A DNA stretch of 64,000 nt from Bin87 sp965217175. GTDB taxonomy: Bacteria; Chloroflexota; Dehalococcoidia; Lucifugimonadales; UBA3495. This document shows positions 52,671 through 62,124 of this stretch, one piece after another. The stretch spans positions 2,976,001-3,040,000 of the forward strand of contig OZ244251.1 of NCBI GenBank assembly GCA_965217175.1, written 5' to 3'. Position 1 is the stretch's first letter, and every line of letters begins with the position of its first letter. Under the pieces are notes generated by a model. The model made no database searches, was not told where the DNA came from, and saw nothing but the letters and a program-made list of their open reading frames with translations. The position numbers were made by a program, and so were the translations under genes.

Positions 52671-52844
52671 ATGTGGATCGCAGCCGTCAGAGCGGCTGCC
52701 CATTCCGAATCGCTGGCCGATGTTGTTGACGCCATGAATAACTCGGCTGACGGCCCCACCATGAAGGATTGGGCTACTGCCGTTCAGGGCCGTGCCGAAG
52801 AACTCTACCTACTGATAAGCAACGGACCGAAGGGCCACGGCTGA
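52671..52844 (+). CDS. Small protein, possible
   Basis: 57 residues: MWIAAVRAAAHSESLADVVDAMNNSADG, TMKDWATAVQGRAEELYLL. Helical, no family recognised, start uncertain. It overlaps on the other strand with an integrase fragment. Confidence 0.45.
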   Translation: MWIAAVRAAAHSESLADVVDAMNNSADGPTMKDWATAVQGRAEELYLLISNGPKGHG

Positions 52845-52918
52845 CCGGCCGGCATGGTGTCCAGGACCATCTTCACCTGGTTGGGGGTCCAGTAGTGGGG
52901 GAGTCCTCGCGTGGTCAT
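52805..52918 (-). pseudogene. Integrase-like N-terminal fragment
   Basis: 37 residues. The first 28, MTTRGLPHYWTPNQVKMVLD and TMPAGQPW, resemble the start of a tyrosine recombinase core domain; the sequence then departs and stops. Similar to the degraded copy at 56696-57040. Confidence 0.5.
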
Positions 52919-52989
52919 GGGGCCAATCTATCATGGCAGACTTCCGTCCAAAATCTGCCATTCGTCGGTCGATTTATCGAAGCCTTTGA

Positions 52990-53679
52990 CTATCGCCTGC
53001 GTCGTCGCCCTGTGCGCTCAGCGGCCCGTCCCATCTGGAGGTTACTTTCGTTCTTCATCCAACCGTTGGCCCGATTTACTTGTTGCAACGCGATGAGCGT
53101 GTAGCGGTCGCGCTTTTCCTTGTTGCACGGCGGGCACAAAAGTGTCAGATTTTCGTAAGCGTCCGTTCCACCTTGAGAACGCGGGTTGATGTGGTCAACC
53201 TCCAGCGCGCGCCGGTCAAAAGCGTAGTCCGCGCCACAACCTTGGCAGAAAGCGCCGATGTCGGTCAGCGAACGCCCGTGTTGCGTCCTCGGACGAGGAT
53301 ACTGCAATGCGCGACCCGTTGGGGTTCGGAGCGTCAGCGTGGCGGGTTCCCCATCATCGGTTCGTTTCGCAGGTTTTGATTCGTATTGAATATCGGCAAA
53401 ATTGAGCGACTGCTGTCCGCCGCGCCTGCCGCGACGGTTCTTGACGGCCAATCCCTCCGACTCCAATCTGTCTAACACCATTTGGTGAGCACCAGTCCAA
53501 ATGTCCATACCAACCCACTGCTGGCTCAGCCGTTCAGCGGCAACCGGGGTGGTAGCGCATCCGCAGAACGGGTCCAGCACCAAGTCTCCTACGTTGCTGC
53601 TGGCTTCAATCAATATTTCGTACAACGCCAAAGGCTTTTGGGTCGTATAACCCGTAGATGGTGTTGTTACCTGGCCCAC
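52990..53679 (-). pseudogene. DNA methylase C-terminal part fused to HNH domain (3' half)
   Basis: 229 residues. GYTTQKPLALYEILIEASSNVGDLVLDPFCGCATTPVAAERLSQQWVGMDIW is the SAM-binding end of a methylase of the N4/N6 group (DPFCGCATT). The last part CQGCGADYAFDRRALEVDHINPRSQGGTDAYENLTLLCPPCNKEKRDR is an HNH nuclease with zinc cysteines. The start is a GTG just after a stop, so this half is cut off; its N-terminal part is probably at 56305-56508, with a 2.6-kb cassette in between. Confidence 0.8.
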
Positions 53680-53793
53680 AAGCAGCCGACGCGCCCGGGT
53701 TAGAGTCTAGCCTGCTATGGGGCTTGCCAGGATCATCCGCTCTCGCGTCTGCGTACAGGGTAACGGCTGTCGACGCGCCACGGCATCGGGGGA

Positions 53794-53946
53794 GGCTCCT
53801 ACGACGTCGCTTGGACCATATCCATTGCCGCCAGTCTCGCCGGAGTCGTCTTCATCCTGTTGCTGGAATCATCCTCCCGCGTCCTCGTCCCCAACTGGGA
53901 AGAATCCCTGCCTGGGGAGGGACAAACCTCGCCCGCGGCTTCGTGA
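53794..53946 (+). pseudogene. MFS transporter C-terminal remnant
   Basis: A 51-codon frame ends GSYDVAWTISIAASLAGVVFILLLESS and VLVPNWEESLPGEG, which looks like the last helix and tail of an MFS transporter. Upstream the frame is lost. Small remnant. Confidence 0.45.
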
Positions 53947-54058
53947 CCGCTGGTTTGGACGAAAAAAGCTGGTCCTAGTTACCGGGCTTTCTACGGGGAC
54001 AGTAGTGCGGTAGCTCGGGGCATGGTCGACCTCCCGGAATCGGAGGTTGCCGGTCGGA

Positions 54059-55396
54059 TTAACCCGAAACCCCCGCCGGTTCCCTCGGCGGCGCCGGGGT
54101 CGGAGCCTGTGGCGGTTTGGCCGCCAGTACCATGATTCCCGCCATGAACACTGCCACGGCGAAAAACGTAAACGGAATCTGGTAGCTGTCGGAATAGTCG
54201 AACATGAACCCGGCGATTACCGGCCCCAGCGCCTGCCCGCCCACCTGCACCGACATCGTCAGCCCCCGGATTGTCCCCAGATTCTGCCGCCCGTAGTAGT
54301 CCGCCCACACCAGCCGTATCAGCAGCGTCAGACCCCCCACGCCGAACCCGACCCCCGCCGCCGAGATTATCTCCGGCAGCAGCCAGTCGCTCATCACCGT
54401 CCCCGCCGCGGCCAGCGCCACCACGAACGCCGCTCCCATCATCAGGAATCGGATGGGCACCCTCCGAGCCAGGCCCGCCCAGAAGAGGCTAGCCGGCATT
54501 TGGGCCAGGGCGGATGTGCTCGCGCTCATCGCGGCGAACGGCGGGTCAACTCCCTGGCTGATGTAGTGGGAGACCTGGTGCAGGCTCAACCCCGCCTGGA
54601 CCATCATCCCGGCACCGGAAAAGATCGCCAGGATCCAGAACGCCCGCGTTCGCAGCGCCTGCCCCACTGTGAAGTTGATCTCGGCGAAGCCACCCGAGTT
54701 GACGGAACCTTTGGCAGCCTGCGAATCCTGGTTTGCTGAATCTTCCCGCGTCGGTACCGGGTCAGGTTCCAGCCCCATGTCCTCCGGTCGCCGTGCCACC
54801 AGCAACAGGCACGGGACAACCCCCAGCGCAAATGATAGAACCCCCAGGGTGACCCACGCAGTTCGCCAGTCAAACCCGGTGATGATAAGCTGCATCGCCA
54901 AGGGCACGATGACGAGGCCAGCCCCCTTGCCGATTTGGTCCACGGCCAGCCCCATCGGACGCCTCCGGATGAACCAGTTGCTGATGGCCGTGGGCAGCCC
55001 CATCTCCATCGGACCGGAGAAGATCATCCGCCCCGGAACGCACAAAAAATAGAAGGCCAACGGATGGGTAACGAAGGCCAGCCCAATCGCCAGCGCCCCC
55101 GTGGCAAATGAACCCATCCCAAGGATGACTCCCGCCCCGTACTTGTCCAGCCATCTCCCCACTAAGGGCGAAACGAAGACCGCGACCAGCCCTGCCAGGC
55201 TTACCGCCCCGGAGAACATCCCCACCGACCAACCCATGGATTGGGTCATTGGAACAACGAACACGGAAAGGGTCGCCACCGCCATCACGGTCCGGGTGGA
55301 CAGGCTCACCGCCACCCCGTTCCCTGCGATTACCCAGCCGTAGTAGAACGGCAGGGCGTGGGCCAGCCTCGTCCGCCAGATGGTAACGTTGGTCAT
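54059..55396 (-). CDS. MFS transporter (OFA/oxalate-formate-like)
   Basis: 445 residues with twelve helices: YYGWVIAGNGVAVSLSTRTVMAVATLSVFVVPMTQSMGWSVGMFSGAVSLAGLVAVFVSPLVGRWLDKYGAGVIL shows the family start and the loop-2 motif. The large central loop (residues about 205-235) is poorly conserved. Its ATG overlaps the end of an acyl-CoA-dehydrogenase fragment, so the two were one operon. Located in a place where a methylase middle is missing. Confidence 0.85.
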   Translation of the reverse strand: MTNVTIWRTRLAHALPFYYGWVIAGNGVAVSLSTRTVMAVATLSVFVVPMTQSMGWSVGMFSGAVSLAGLVAVFVSPLVGRWLDKYGAGVILGMGSFATGALAIGLAFVTHPLAFYFLCVPGRMIFSGPMEMGLPTAISNWFIRRRPMGLAVDQIGKGAGLVIVPLAMQLIITGFDWRTAWVTLGVLSFALGVVPCLLLVARRPEDMGLEPDPVPTREDSANQDSQAAKGSVNSGGFAEINFTVGQALRTRAFWILAIFSGAGMMVQAGLSLHQVSHYISQGVDPPFAAMSASTSALAQMPASLFWAGLARRVPIRFLMMGAAFVVALAAAGTVMSDWLLPEIISAAGVGFGVGGLTLLIRLVWADYYGRQNLGTIRGLTMSVQVGGQALGPVIAGFMFDYSDSYQIPFTFFAVAVFMAGIMVLAAKPPQAPTPAPPREPAGVSG

Positions 55397-56304
55397 TGCT
55401 CGACCCCGAAAGCTGGCCGTTGCATACCAGTGCGACGCATGGCGGGGCCGGTCCCACGCCAGCGATACGTGGGGGGACGCGGCATGAACGTCCCGGTGGA
55501 ACCGCTGCAGCGGATGGGCTCGAACAGGTCCTTTCTGCCGGATGACTCGAACACCCGGTCAATGGCTTGAACGCTCAGCCTGGCGATGTAGGACTGGTCT
55601 CTGCCGTAACGCGCCCTTTCCTCCAGCGTGAACGACTGGCTGTCCCTGGCCTTTCCGAAAATCTCCGCGCAATTGTGCTTCAACAATGCCTGTGCGGCCC
55701 GCAGCTCCGCGTCCGCCTCGGCCAACCTCAGCTGCAGCCCCACCGACTCGGCGAACTTCCCTCCCGTGCGCCCCGACACCCGCCCCTGGATAGTCTCCGA
55801 AAACACATCCAACCCACCCTGAGCCATTCCCAGCACTGACGCCGATAGAGCGAAGGACAAAATGCTCCGCATGGGAATGCGGTAGTTGGGAGCGCCGTGG
55901 ATTGCTCGGCCGGGGGTGCAGCCTTCCCTCACATCGTTCATCGACACCGCTCGGTGGTGTGGCACGAACGCCCCGTCCACCACGACGTCCTTGCTCCCCG
56001 ACCCCCGCAGCCCGACCACGAACCAGGTATCGTCAATCCGGCAATCGGTGCTGGGCAGCATCAGCAGCACTGGCCCCTCCGGTGCGTTGCATATGAGCAT
56101 GACCCGCGTTTCCGGATCGCACCCGCTGGAAAAGTCCCACCGTCCCGCAACCCGGTATCCCCTTCCGCCGCGTCGACCAGTCCGCCCGCCGGATTAAAGG
56201 ATGTTGACGACAACGTGTCCGGTGACTCCGCCCAATACTCCTCTTGCGCATTCTCCGGGAACATCCCCCCAGCCAGTTGTGGCTGGACCAGATGGCGTAA
56301 CAAC
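55393..56304 (-). pseudogene. Acyl-CoA dehydrogenase-like gene, 5' truncated and frameshifted
   Basis: The C-terminal 235 residues (GSKDVVVDGAFVPHHRAVSMND, LSFALSASVLGMAQGGLDVFSE) read well. Further upstream LAGGMFPENAQEEYWAESPD continues in another frame; one base was lost in a G-run near 56160. The N-terminal about 100 residues are absent and the border touches the methylase fragment at 56305. Confidence 0.8.
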
Positions 56305-56508
56305 ACCATGAATATCATCCTGCCAACTCCAGCGGTCTTGAAACTGTGCTCCGGAAGACAAGCTATCCGGAGTAGCGTGAAAATCACGGCTTTCGTTGAA
56401 TGGCGGATCAGTGGCAATCAGATTGACGGTACTGCTGTTCATTCCGCGCAGGAAGTCAAGGTTGTCACCGTGGTACAGCGTGTGGTTGGCAAAATTGCGC
56501 TCTGCCAT
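56305..56508 (-). pseudogene. DNA methylase N-terminal part (5' half)
   Basis: 68 residues: NFANHTLYHGDNLDFLRGMNSSTVNLIATDPPFNESRDFHATPDSLSSGAQFQDRWSWQDDIH with the catalytic DPPFN intact. Reading stops being methylase-like at the border with the acyl-CoA-dehydrogenase fragment. Probably the missing start of the gene ending at 52990. Confidence 0.78.
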
Positions 56509-56564
56509 CACAGGGCCTCTCTGTATTTTTACCTGTGATGTTACCATCAACAATTATCTATTGA

Positions 56565-56594
56565 CCGACTTTGCCATAAAGTCGGCCATTTTTT
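56565..56594 (+). terminator. Rho-independent terminator
   Basis: CCGACTTT / AAAGTCGG stem with GCCAT loop and then CCATTTTTTG. No intact gene leads to it, so it is an orphan of the decayed element. Confidence 0.65.
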
Positions 56595-56695
56595 GCGACC
56601 TGGAGCGGTTCCGGCCGCAACAGCAAGCACGGCGTTGGGACGGAACACCGTCGAAATAGCAGAGTTGCTAATGAAGTTTGCCATTTCCGATGGGA

Positions 56696-57040
56696 GAGTA
56701 TGCGCAGCCGCTGGTTGCCCAATACCGGACGCCGGAACAGGTCCGACAAATCCTGACCGCCATGCACGCCGGTCGGGCTTGTTTGTTTACCCTCCTACTA
56801 CGGCGCTCCGCGCTGCGCCAGGCGGAGGCGCTCGATCTGTAGTGGCGCGACCTTAACTTTCCCGCCACCCCGAAGACCATCAAGGCGGGGAAAGGCAAGA
56901 GGGGCCGCTACCGCGTGGTCTAGGCCCATCCAGAGTTGGGGGACGCGTTCCGGTCGGTGTCCAGGGGCCGGGCCGACGATACGGTGTTCCAATTTTCTGC
57001 CAGGGCCTCGGCCAAGTGGATCCCGCAGGGGATAGCGGCG
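56696..57040 (+). pseudogene. Tyrosine recombinase core remnant
   Basis: Reads RTPEQVRQILTAMHAGRACL, RQAEALDL-stop-WRDLN, TIKAGKGKRGRYRVV-stop-AHPEL in one frame with TAG at 56840 and 56922. The conserved ALRQAEALDL-WRDL region with the Arg changed identifies a second, more decayed integrase, next to the tRNA. Confidence 0.65.
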
Positions 57041-57358
57041 GTGGGCATGGTGACGGTCGCCACCGGAACCGGCGCCTCACCGTGCCCGGGATAGGCGAAC
57101 ACCTGAATAGCGAGGTTGCCCGCCTGCGTTGTCCGCCTTTCAGGGCCAACCTTTGCCGCGTTCAGTAATCTAGCACGCTCGGCTGAGGAATAGCGCCGGA
57201 AATGGCGTAACCACCAAAACATCAGGCGCGTGGATTATGGGTGCAGCCCTCTCTCTGACCTGGGGTTGAATGACGTCGACCGCTGTAGATTTGGGCCGGT
57301 TCCTGCGGTTGAGGTAACCAAGCGGTAACCAAATCAGGGCTTATGGCAGCGACAAATC

Positions 57359-57381
57359 CAAAAACCCCGAACGAATCGGGG
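57359..57381 (-). terminator. Terminator downstream of tRNA-Leu
   Basis: CCCCGA / TCGGGG stem with ACGAA loop followed on the minus strand by six T residues. Lies about 115 bases beyond the tRNA 3' end, inside the island. Confidence 0.7.
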
Positions 57382-57495
57382 ATTACGGAATGAAAAGGTG
57401 CCGGGGGAGGGAATAGACCCCGTGTAGCATGATTGTGGCAAACAACGCGAAAATGCCCAGATTTCGGGGCGATTCACCCATGCAACCTATACTGA

Positions 57496-57510
57496 GTGCC
57501 GAAGGTCAGA
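57496..57510. other. attR: 15-bp repeat at the tRNA-Leu 3' end
   Basis: GTGCCGAAGGTCAGA, identical to 39915-39929. It is inside the tRNA acceptor and T-stem, so the tRNA stays intact after integration. Confidence 0.75.
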
Positions 57511-57580
57511 TTCGAACTGACACGGGATATTCTCCCACCGGTTTTTGAGACCGGCGCGTCTACCATTCCGCCACTTCGGC
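57497..57580 (-). tRNA. tRNA-Leu(CAA)
   Basis: 84 bases. Acceptor GCCGAAG pairs with CTTCGGC, anticodon stem CCGGT/ACCGG with loop TCTCAAA carrying CAA, a long variable arm, and T-loop TTCGAAT. The CCA tail is not encoded. Its 3' end faces the island and serves as its integration site. Confidence 0.95.
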
Positions 57581-57702
57581 CAGCTCGAAAATTATAGCAC
57601 GGTTGCTTTGCAGGCACCGTCGTTGTAGCATGGTTTGACCGGTTGGTCACTCGCGAATCCCACCACGGCGGGAAGGCCGGCACAGGCGACGGCGGTGCGA
57701 TT

Positions 57703-58155
57703 ATGAGCATAAAAGAACGGTTGGAAGAGGATATTCGCAACGCGATGCGCTCGCGCGATCAGGACCGATTGGATGCCCTGCGGTTCCTGAAGAGTCAGAT
57801 CCAGTTGATCGAGAAGAACGCTCTAAAGGAACTGGATGAACCCGGTGTGGTTGAGGTGGTGGCCAAACAGGCCAAGGATCGGCGAGAAAGCATCCAGATG
57901 TTTGGCGATGGCGGGCGCGACGATCTGGTGGTGAAGGAGCGGGCGGCCCTGGCAGTGATGCTGGAGTATCTGCCGGAGCAATTCAGCATCGAGAAACTGG
58001 AGGATCTGGCCCGCCAGGCGATCGCAGATGTTGGCGCCACCGGAGCTTCGGACCGCGGCAAGGTGATGGGCAGGATCATGCCACAGGTACGGGGCAAGGC
58101 CGATGGCAGCGAAGTCAACGCGGTCGTTTCGCGCCTGCTGGAATCACTCGGCTGA
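57703..58155 (+). CDS. GatB/YqeY-domain protein
   Basis: 150 residues. SIKERLEEDIRNAMRSRDQDRLDALRFLKSQIQLIEKNA and LVVKERAALAVMLEYLPEQFSIEKLEDLARQAI and DRGKVMGRIMPQVRGKADGSEVNAVV are the helical YqeY pattern. It may be linked to tRNA amidotransfer in general. Eight bases before purQ, so it is in the purine operon. Confidence 0.9.
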   Translation: MSIKERLEEDIRNAMRSRDQDRLDALRFLKSQIQLIEKNALKELDEPGVVEVVAKQAKDRRESIQMFGDGGRDDLVVKERAALAVMLEYLPEQFSIEKLEDLARQAIADVGATGASDRGKVMGRIMPQVRGKADGSEVNAVVSRLLESLG

Positions 58156-58163
58156 CAAACGCC

Positions 58164-58859
58164 ATGCGCTTTGGCATCCTAGTCTTTCCAGGCACCTGGA
58201 GCGAAACCGATTGTCACCACGCAGTGAACGGCACGCTGGGACAGGAAGCCGATTATATCTGGCACAAGGATGACAATCTTGCCGGGTACGATGCAATCAT
58301 AGTACCCGGTGGTTTTTCCTACGGGGATTACCTTAGAGCTGGAGCCATCGCCAGATTTTCGCCAGTTATGGGCGCCGTCCGGCAGTTTGCAGAATCGGGT
58401 GGACTGGTAATCGGCATCTGCAACGGTTTTCAGATATTGTGCGAGGCCGGCTTGCTGCCGGGCGCATTGAGACGCAACGAACACCTGCAATACCGTTGCC
58501 AATGGACTCACTTACAGACAGCGCGGAACGACACGCCATTCACGAGCCGGTGCGGTGCACGTCAGGTTTTGGCGGTGCCCGTGTCCCACGGCGAGGGCAA
58601 CTATTTCGCTGATCAGGCAACACTGGAGCAGCTGGAGGAAGAAGGGCGAGTGTTGTTTCGCTACTGCGATTCCAATGGCGTGGTGTCTCCGGACGCCAAT
58701 CCAAATGGGTCAATCGCCAACATAGCGGGCGTCGTGAATCGGGAAGGAAACGTGCTGGGCATGATGCCTCACCCCGAACGCAGTTGCGACCTATTGCTGG
58801 GTTCGGATGATGGAAACCTGATATTTGGGTCCATGATCGATTTCTTCAGTCATCGGTAG
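58164..58859 (+). CDS. purQ: Phosphoribosylformylglycinamidine synthase subunit PurQ
   Basis: 231 residues. GILVFPGTWSETDCHHAV, IIVPGGFSYGDYLRAGAIARFSP, IGICNGFQILCEAGLLPGAL (Cys nucleophile in CNGFQ) and MMPHPERS (His-Glu) are the class I glutamine amidotransferase signs of PurQ. It supplies ammonia to PurL for formylglycinamidine ribotide. No purS frame is seen between it and its neighbours. Confidence 0.95.
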   Translation: MRFGILVFPGTWSETDCHHAVNGTLGQEADYIWHKDDNLAGYDAIIVPGGFSYGDYLRAGAIARFSPVMGAVRQFAESGGLVIGICNGFQILCEAGLLPGALRRNEHLQYRCQWTHLQTARNDTPFTSRCGARQVLAVPVSHGEGNYFADQATLEQLEEEGRVLFRYCDSNGVVSPDANPNGSIANIAGVVNREGNVLGMMPHPERSCDLLLGSDDGNLIFGSMIDFFSHR

Positions 58860-58861
58860 CG

Positions 58862-59776
58862 ATGTCATTATCCATCGCCCTGGCGTTGATCTCGGTGTTG
58901 GGATTTGGCAGCGCCGCCATCTTTGCACGGCTGGGGATGCAAACCATGCGTCCGATGCCAGGGACGCTGATCTCGCTGGTAGCGTCTACGCTGCTGGCTG
59001 GATCGCTGGCGGTAGCGTTTTCCTGGAACGACATTACGCTCCTGCCGGCGATAGCCATGGTATGGCTGTTGGGGAACGGGATTCTCACCTACATGGGAGG
59101 CCGTACACAGCAATACATCGCCATCAACCTGATTGGAGCTGCCCGAGTTACGCCGATCACTGGCAGCGCTGCACTCTTCTCGGCGATGTTCGCGATTGTG
59201 TTCACAAGGATCGGTGTGCCCGGATTCAACGAACACCTCACCGTGTTGATCGGAATCGGAACGGTTGTGGTGGTGTTTGGTCTGGCACTTACCGGAGGAA
59301 ACTTTTTGAGGCACAGTTGGGGCCGTGACTGGAAGTCCGTGATCGGTTATGGCCTGGCGCTGGCGTCAGCGGCCTGCTACGGGGCTTCGACCATCAGCGG
59401 CCGGGTGCTCAGCAATTTGTTCGGGTCGCCGTTGATCATGGCAGCCGGCAGCATGATGTTCGCCATGCTGATTCTGTCGCCGTGGTTTGGGAAGCAGGCG
59501 GTCGAAGGAGTGGCGAGTTCCGGGCGGGGCTCAATCTATATGTTCATGGCCGGCCTGTCGGCGGCGTGTGCCGTAATGGCGCTATATTTTTCCATCACAC
59601 GCGAGGGCTCCAGCGTGCTGGTCATCAGCCCCATCGTGTCGTGCAACCCGCTGGTAACCTTGATTGTGGCGCGCCTTTTCTTACGGCGCAGCGAAAACGT
59701 TACACGGGAGTTGGCAATCGGTACACTGATGGCAGTCGGCGGTGTGGCATTGGTAGTGATTGGGGCAACTCTGTAG
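58862..59776 (+). CDS. EamA/DMT-family transporter
   Basis: 304 residues with about ten membrane helices in two EamA repeats: FGSAAIFARLGMQTMRPMPGTLISLVASTLLAGSLAVAF, and MALYFSITREGSSVLVISPIVSCNPLVTLIVARLFLRRSENV at the end of the second. Inner-membrane carrier of unknown substrate. It begins two bases after purQ and is co-transcribed with purL, an unusual guest in a purine operon. Confidence 0.9.
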   Translation: MSLSIALALISVLGFGSAAIFARLGMQTMRPMPGTLISLVASTLLAGSLAVAFSWNDITLLPAIAMVWLLGNGILTYMGGRTQQYIAINLIGAARVTPITGSAALFSAMFAIVFTRIGVPGFNEHLTVLIGIGTVVVVFGLALTGGNFLRHSWGRDWKSVIGYGLALASAACYGASTISGRVLSNLFGSPLIMAAGSMMFAMLILSPWFGKQAVEGVASSGRGSIYMFMAGLSAACAVMALYFSITREGSSVLVISPIVSCNPLVTLIVARLFLRRSENVTRELAIGTLMAVGGVALVVIGATL

Positions 59777-59838
59777 CTTTTTATTCCCTGGTGCAATCAG
59801 ACAAACAGCCCGCATATCAGGTGGTGTGAGAAAAGCAA

Positions 59839-62082
59839 ATGGCAGTGACCAAAGAAATCCTTGACGAAATCGCACTGTCTCCAGCCGAATACGAAATGAT
59901 TGTGGATCTGCTGGACCGGGAACCAAATTCTGTGGAATTGGGCCTGTTTGGAGCCCTTTGGAGCGAACACTGCGGTTACAAACACTCGCGGCCGCTGCTT
60001 GGAATGCTGCCCAGCACGTCGGCACGCACGCTTTCGGCATCGGGCGCCGAGAATGCAGGCGCGGTGGATATCGGCGACGGTTTGGCGGTGGTGTTCAAGG
60101 TAGAGTCGCACAACCATCCCTCAGCGGTGGAGCCCTTGCAGGGCGCAGCCACCGGTGTGGGAGGCATCGTCAGGGACATTCTGGCGATGGGGGCGCGACC
60201 AATGGCTCTTTTGAATTCGCTGCGATTTGGTCCACCTGACATAGCATCGAACCGCCGGTTGCTGCGGGGCGTGGTTGACGGCATCGGCTGGTACGGCAAC
60301 TGTATCGGAGTGCCCGATGTGGCTGGTGAAGTCTGTTTCGATCCATCGTATTCGCAAAACCCTCTCGTGAACGCAATGTGCGTGGGGATCGCCCCAGCTA
60401 ACCGGCTAGCGAGCGCCGCCGCCGACCGAACCGGTGATGTTCTGCTGCTCGTCGGGGCCGGCACGGGACGGGACGGAATTCACGGGGCATCCGGACTGGC
60501 ATCGCGCACGTTTGAAGAAGACCAGGAGCTCAGACCCACCGTGCAGGTTGGTAATCCGTTCTTGGAGAAAGTGCTGATCGAGGCGTGTCTGGAAGCGCTG
60601 GCTACCGGTAAGGTTCACGCGCTGCAAGATCTGGGAGCAGCGGGCTTGACCAGCGCCGCCGTGGAATCCGCTGCCCGGGGAAATCGCGGTGTTGCACTGG
60701 ATATCAGCAGGGTGCACCGTCGCGAAGGGGGCATGTCCGGGTACGAAGTGATGCTGTCCGAGTCTCAGGAACGGATGCTGCTGGCCATCGCGCCGGAAGA
60801 CGTGGATGAAGTTGGAAAAGTTTTTGACAAGTGGGACGTGGAGCGCCACGTGGTGGGCGTGATTACCGATGAGAAGGTGGTGCAAGTCTCAGATGGCGGC
60901 GAAACCCTGGCTTCGGTTCCCATTGACCATCTGGCGAACGCCCCAAGATACCGCCTCCATGGATCGCTTTCGTCTGAGGCGCTGGAGCGGCGCCGGCTCA
61001 GGTTGGCGGACGTTGCAATGCCACGGGCCGCGGGGCCAACGTTGCTGCAATTGTTGGCGGCGCCCAACGTGGCCAGTCGTCGTGGGATTTACCGCCAGTA
61101 CGACCATCAGGTGCAAACGAACACAGTAGTTGGTCCGGGCGCCGGCGACGCTGCCGTCCTGCACATCAAGGGGACGGAAAGGGCGATCGCGGTGGCCATC
61201 GACGGGAACAGTCGATATTGTTACCTTGATCCGTACCGAGGCGGGCAAATGGCGGTGGCGGAGGTTACGCGAAACCTGTCGTGTACCGGCGCTCAACCCC
61301 TGGCCTTAACCGATTGCCTTAACTTTGGAAATCCGGAGCGACCCGATGTGTACTACCAGCTGGAGCAGTGCATACGAGGAATGGCGAGGGCGTGCCGAGT
61401 CCTGGAGGTTCCGGTAGTTAGCGGCAACGTCAGTCTTTACAACGAAAGCCTCGGTACGGCGATTTACCCCACTCCGGTAATTGGAGGTCTGGGTCTGCTG
61501 GACAACGTCCGGCGCCATGCCCGGGCGGGGTTCCCGTTGGATGGACTAATGGTTGTGCTGTTGGGCACGAACCGGCTGACGGCCCGCGCAGCAGACCTGG
61601 CGGGGAGTGAGTATCTGAATGCCGTCCACGGCATGGTGCGGGGAAGGCCGCGCGTTGACCTAACGTTGGAGAAGCGCGTCCAGCAACTTTGTCGTGACCT
61701 GATATCCCAGGGTGTTGCGCTTTCGGCTCACGATTGTTCGGAGGGCGGGCTGGCGGTGGCGCTGGCTGAATCTGCGATTCTGGGTGGCGGCAGTAGCGGC
61801 CGGGAAGGTGGGATCGGATTCACCGGGCGTCGGGATTTTGTGGAGGCGATTCCACGGCGTTGGGACGCGGCCCTGTTCGGTGAAGCGGCATCCCGCATCG
61901 TGATTTCCGCGCGTGGGGCAGACCTGCCCAACATAATGGAAGCAGCAGCGGCTTCGGATGTCCCGGTTATGACACTGGGTGAAACCGGGGGTGCAAGATT
62001 CGAGGTCGGTTCGCTGATCGATTTGTCAGTGACCGACCTCGCCGACGCCTGGAACGGTGGCCTGGCTGACGCGGTTACTTAG
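59839..62082 (+). CDS. purL: Phosphoribosylformylglycinamidine synthase subunit PurL
   Basis: 747 residues, typical of small PurL. Conserved segments: SEHCGYKHS, FKVESHNHPSAVEPLQGAATGVGGIVRDI, DLGAAGLTSAAVESAARGNRG, and GNVSLYNES. It forms FGAM from FGAR with ATP and ammonia from PurQ. Same operon as purQ. Confidence 0.96.
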   Translation: MAVTKEILDEIALSPAEYEMIVDLLDREPNSVELGLFGALWSEHCGYKHSRPLLGMLPSTSARTLSASGAENAGAVDIGDGLAVVFKVESHNHPSAVEPLQGAATGVGGIVRDILAMGARPMALLNSLRFGPPDIASNRRLLRGVVDGIGWYGNCIGVPDVAGEVCFDPSYSQNPLVNAMCVGIAPANRLASAAADRTGDVLLLVGAGTGRDGIHGASGLASRTFEEDQELRPTVQVGNPFLEKVLIEACLEALATGKVHALQDLGAAGLTSAAVESAARGNRGVALDISRVHRREGGMSGYEVMLSESQERMLLAIAPEDVDEVGKVFDKWDVERHVVGVITDEKVVQVSDGGETLASVPIDHLANAPRYRLHGSLSSEALERRRLRLADVAMPRAAGPTLLQLLAAPNVASRRGIYRQYDHQVQTNTVVGPGAGDAAVLHIKGTERAIAVAIDGNSRYCYLDPYRGGQMAVAEVTRNLSCTGAQPLALTDCLNFGNPERPDVYYQLEQCIRGMARACRVLEVPVVSGNVSLYNESLGTAIYPTPVIGGLGLLDNVRRHARAGFPLDGLMVVLLGTNRLTARAADLAGSEYLNAVHGMVRGRPRVDLTLEKRVQQLCRDLISQGVALSAHDCSEGGLAVALAESAILGGGSSGREGGIGFTGRRDFVEAIPRRWDAALFGEAASRIVISARGADLPNIMEAAAASDVPVMTLGETGGARFEVGSLIDLSVTDLADAWNGGLADAVT

Positions 62083-62124
62083 CCGGCGCCATCCTCCTTC
62101 CGCATACGCTTGGCCCACGGCAGT

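Noticed and set aside
54047..54739. 230-codon frame opposite the MFS gene
   Set aside because: Pro/Arg/His-rich shadow of the transporter on the other strand.
39915..57510. Complete prophage
   Set aside because: No capsid, portal, terminase or tail genes were found; contents are control, defence and IS genes.
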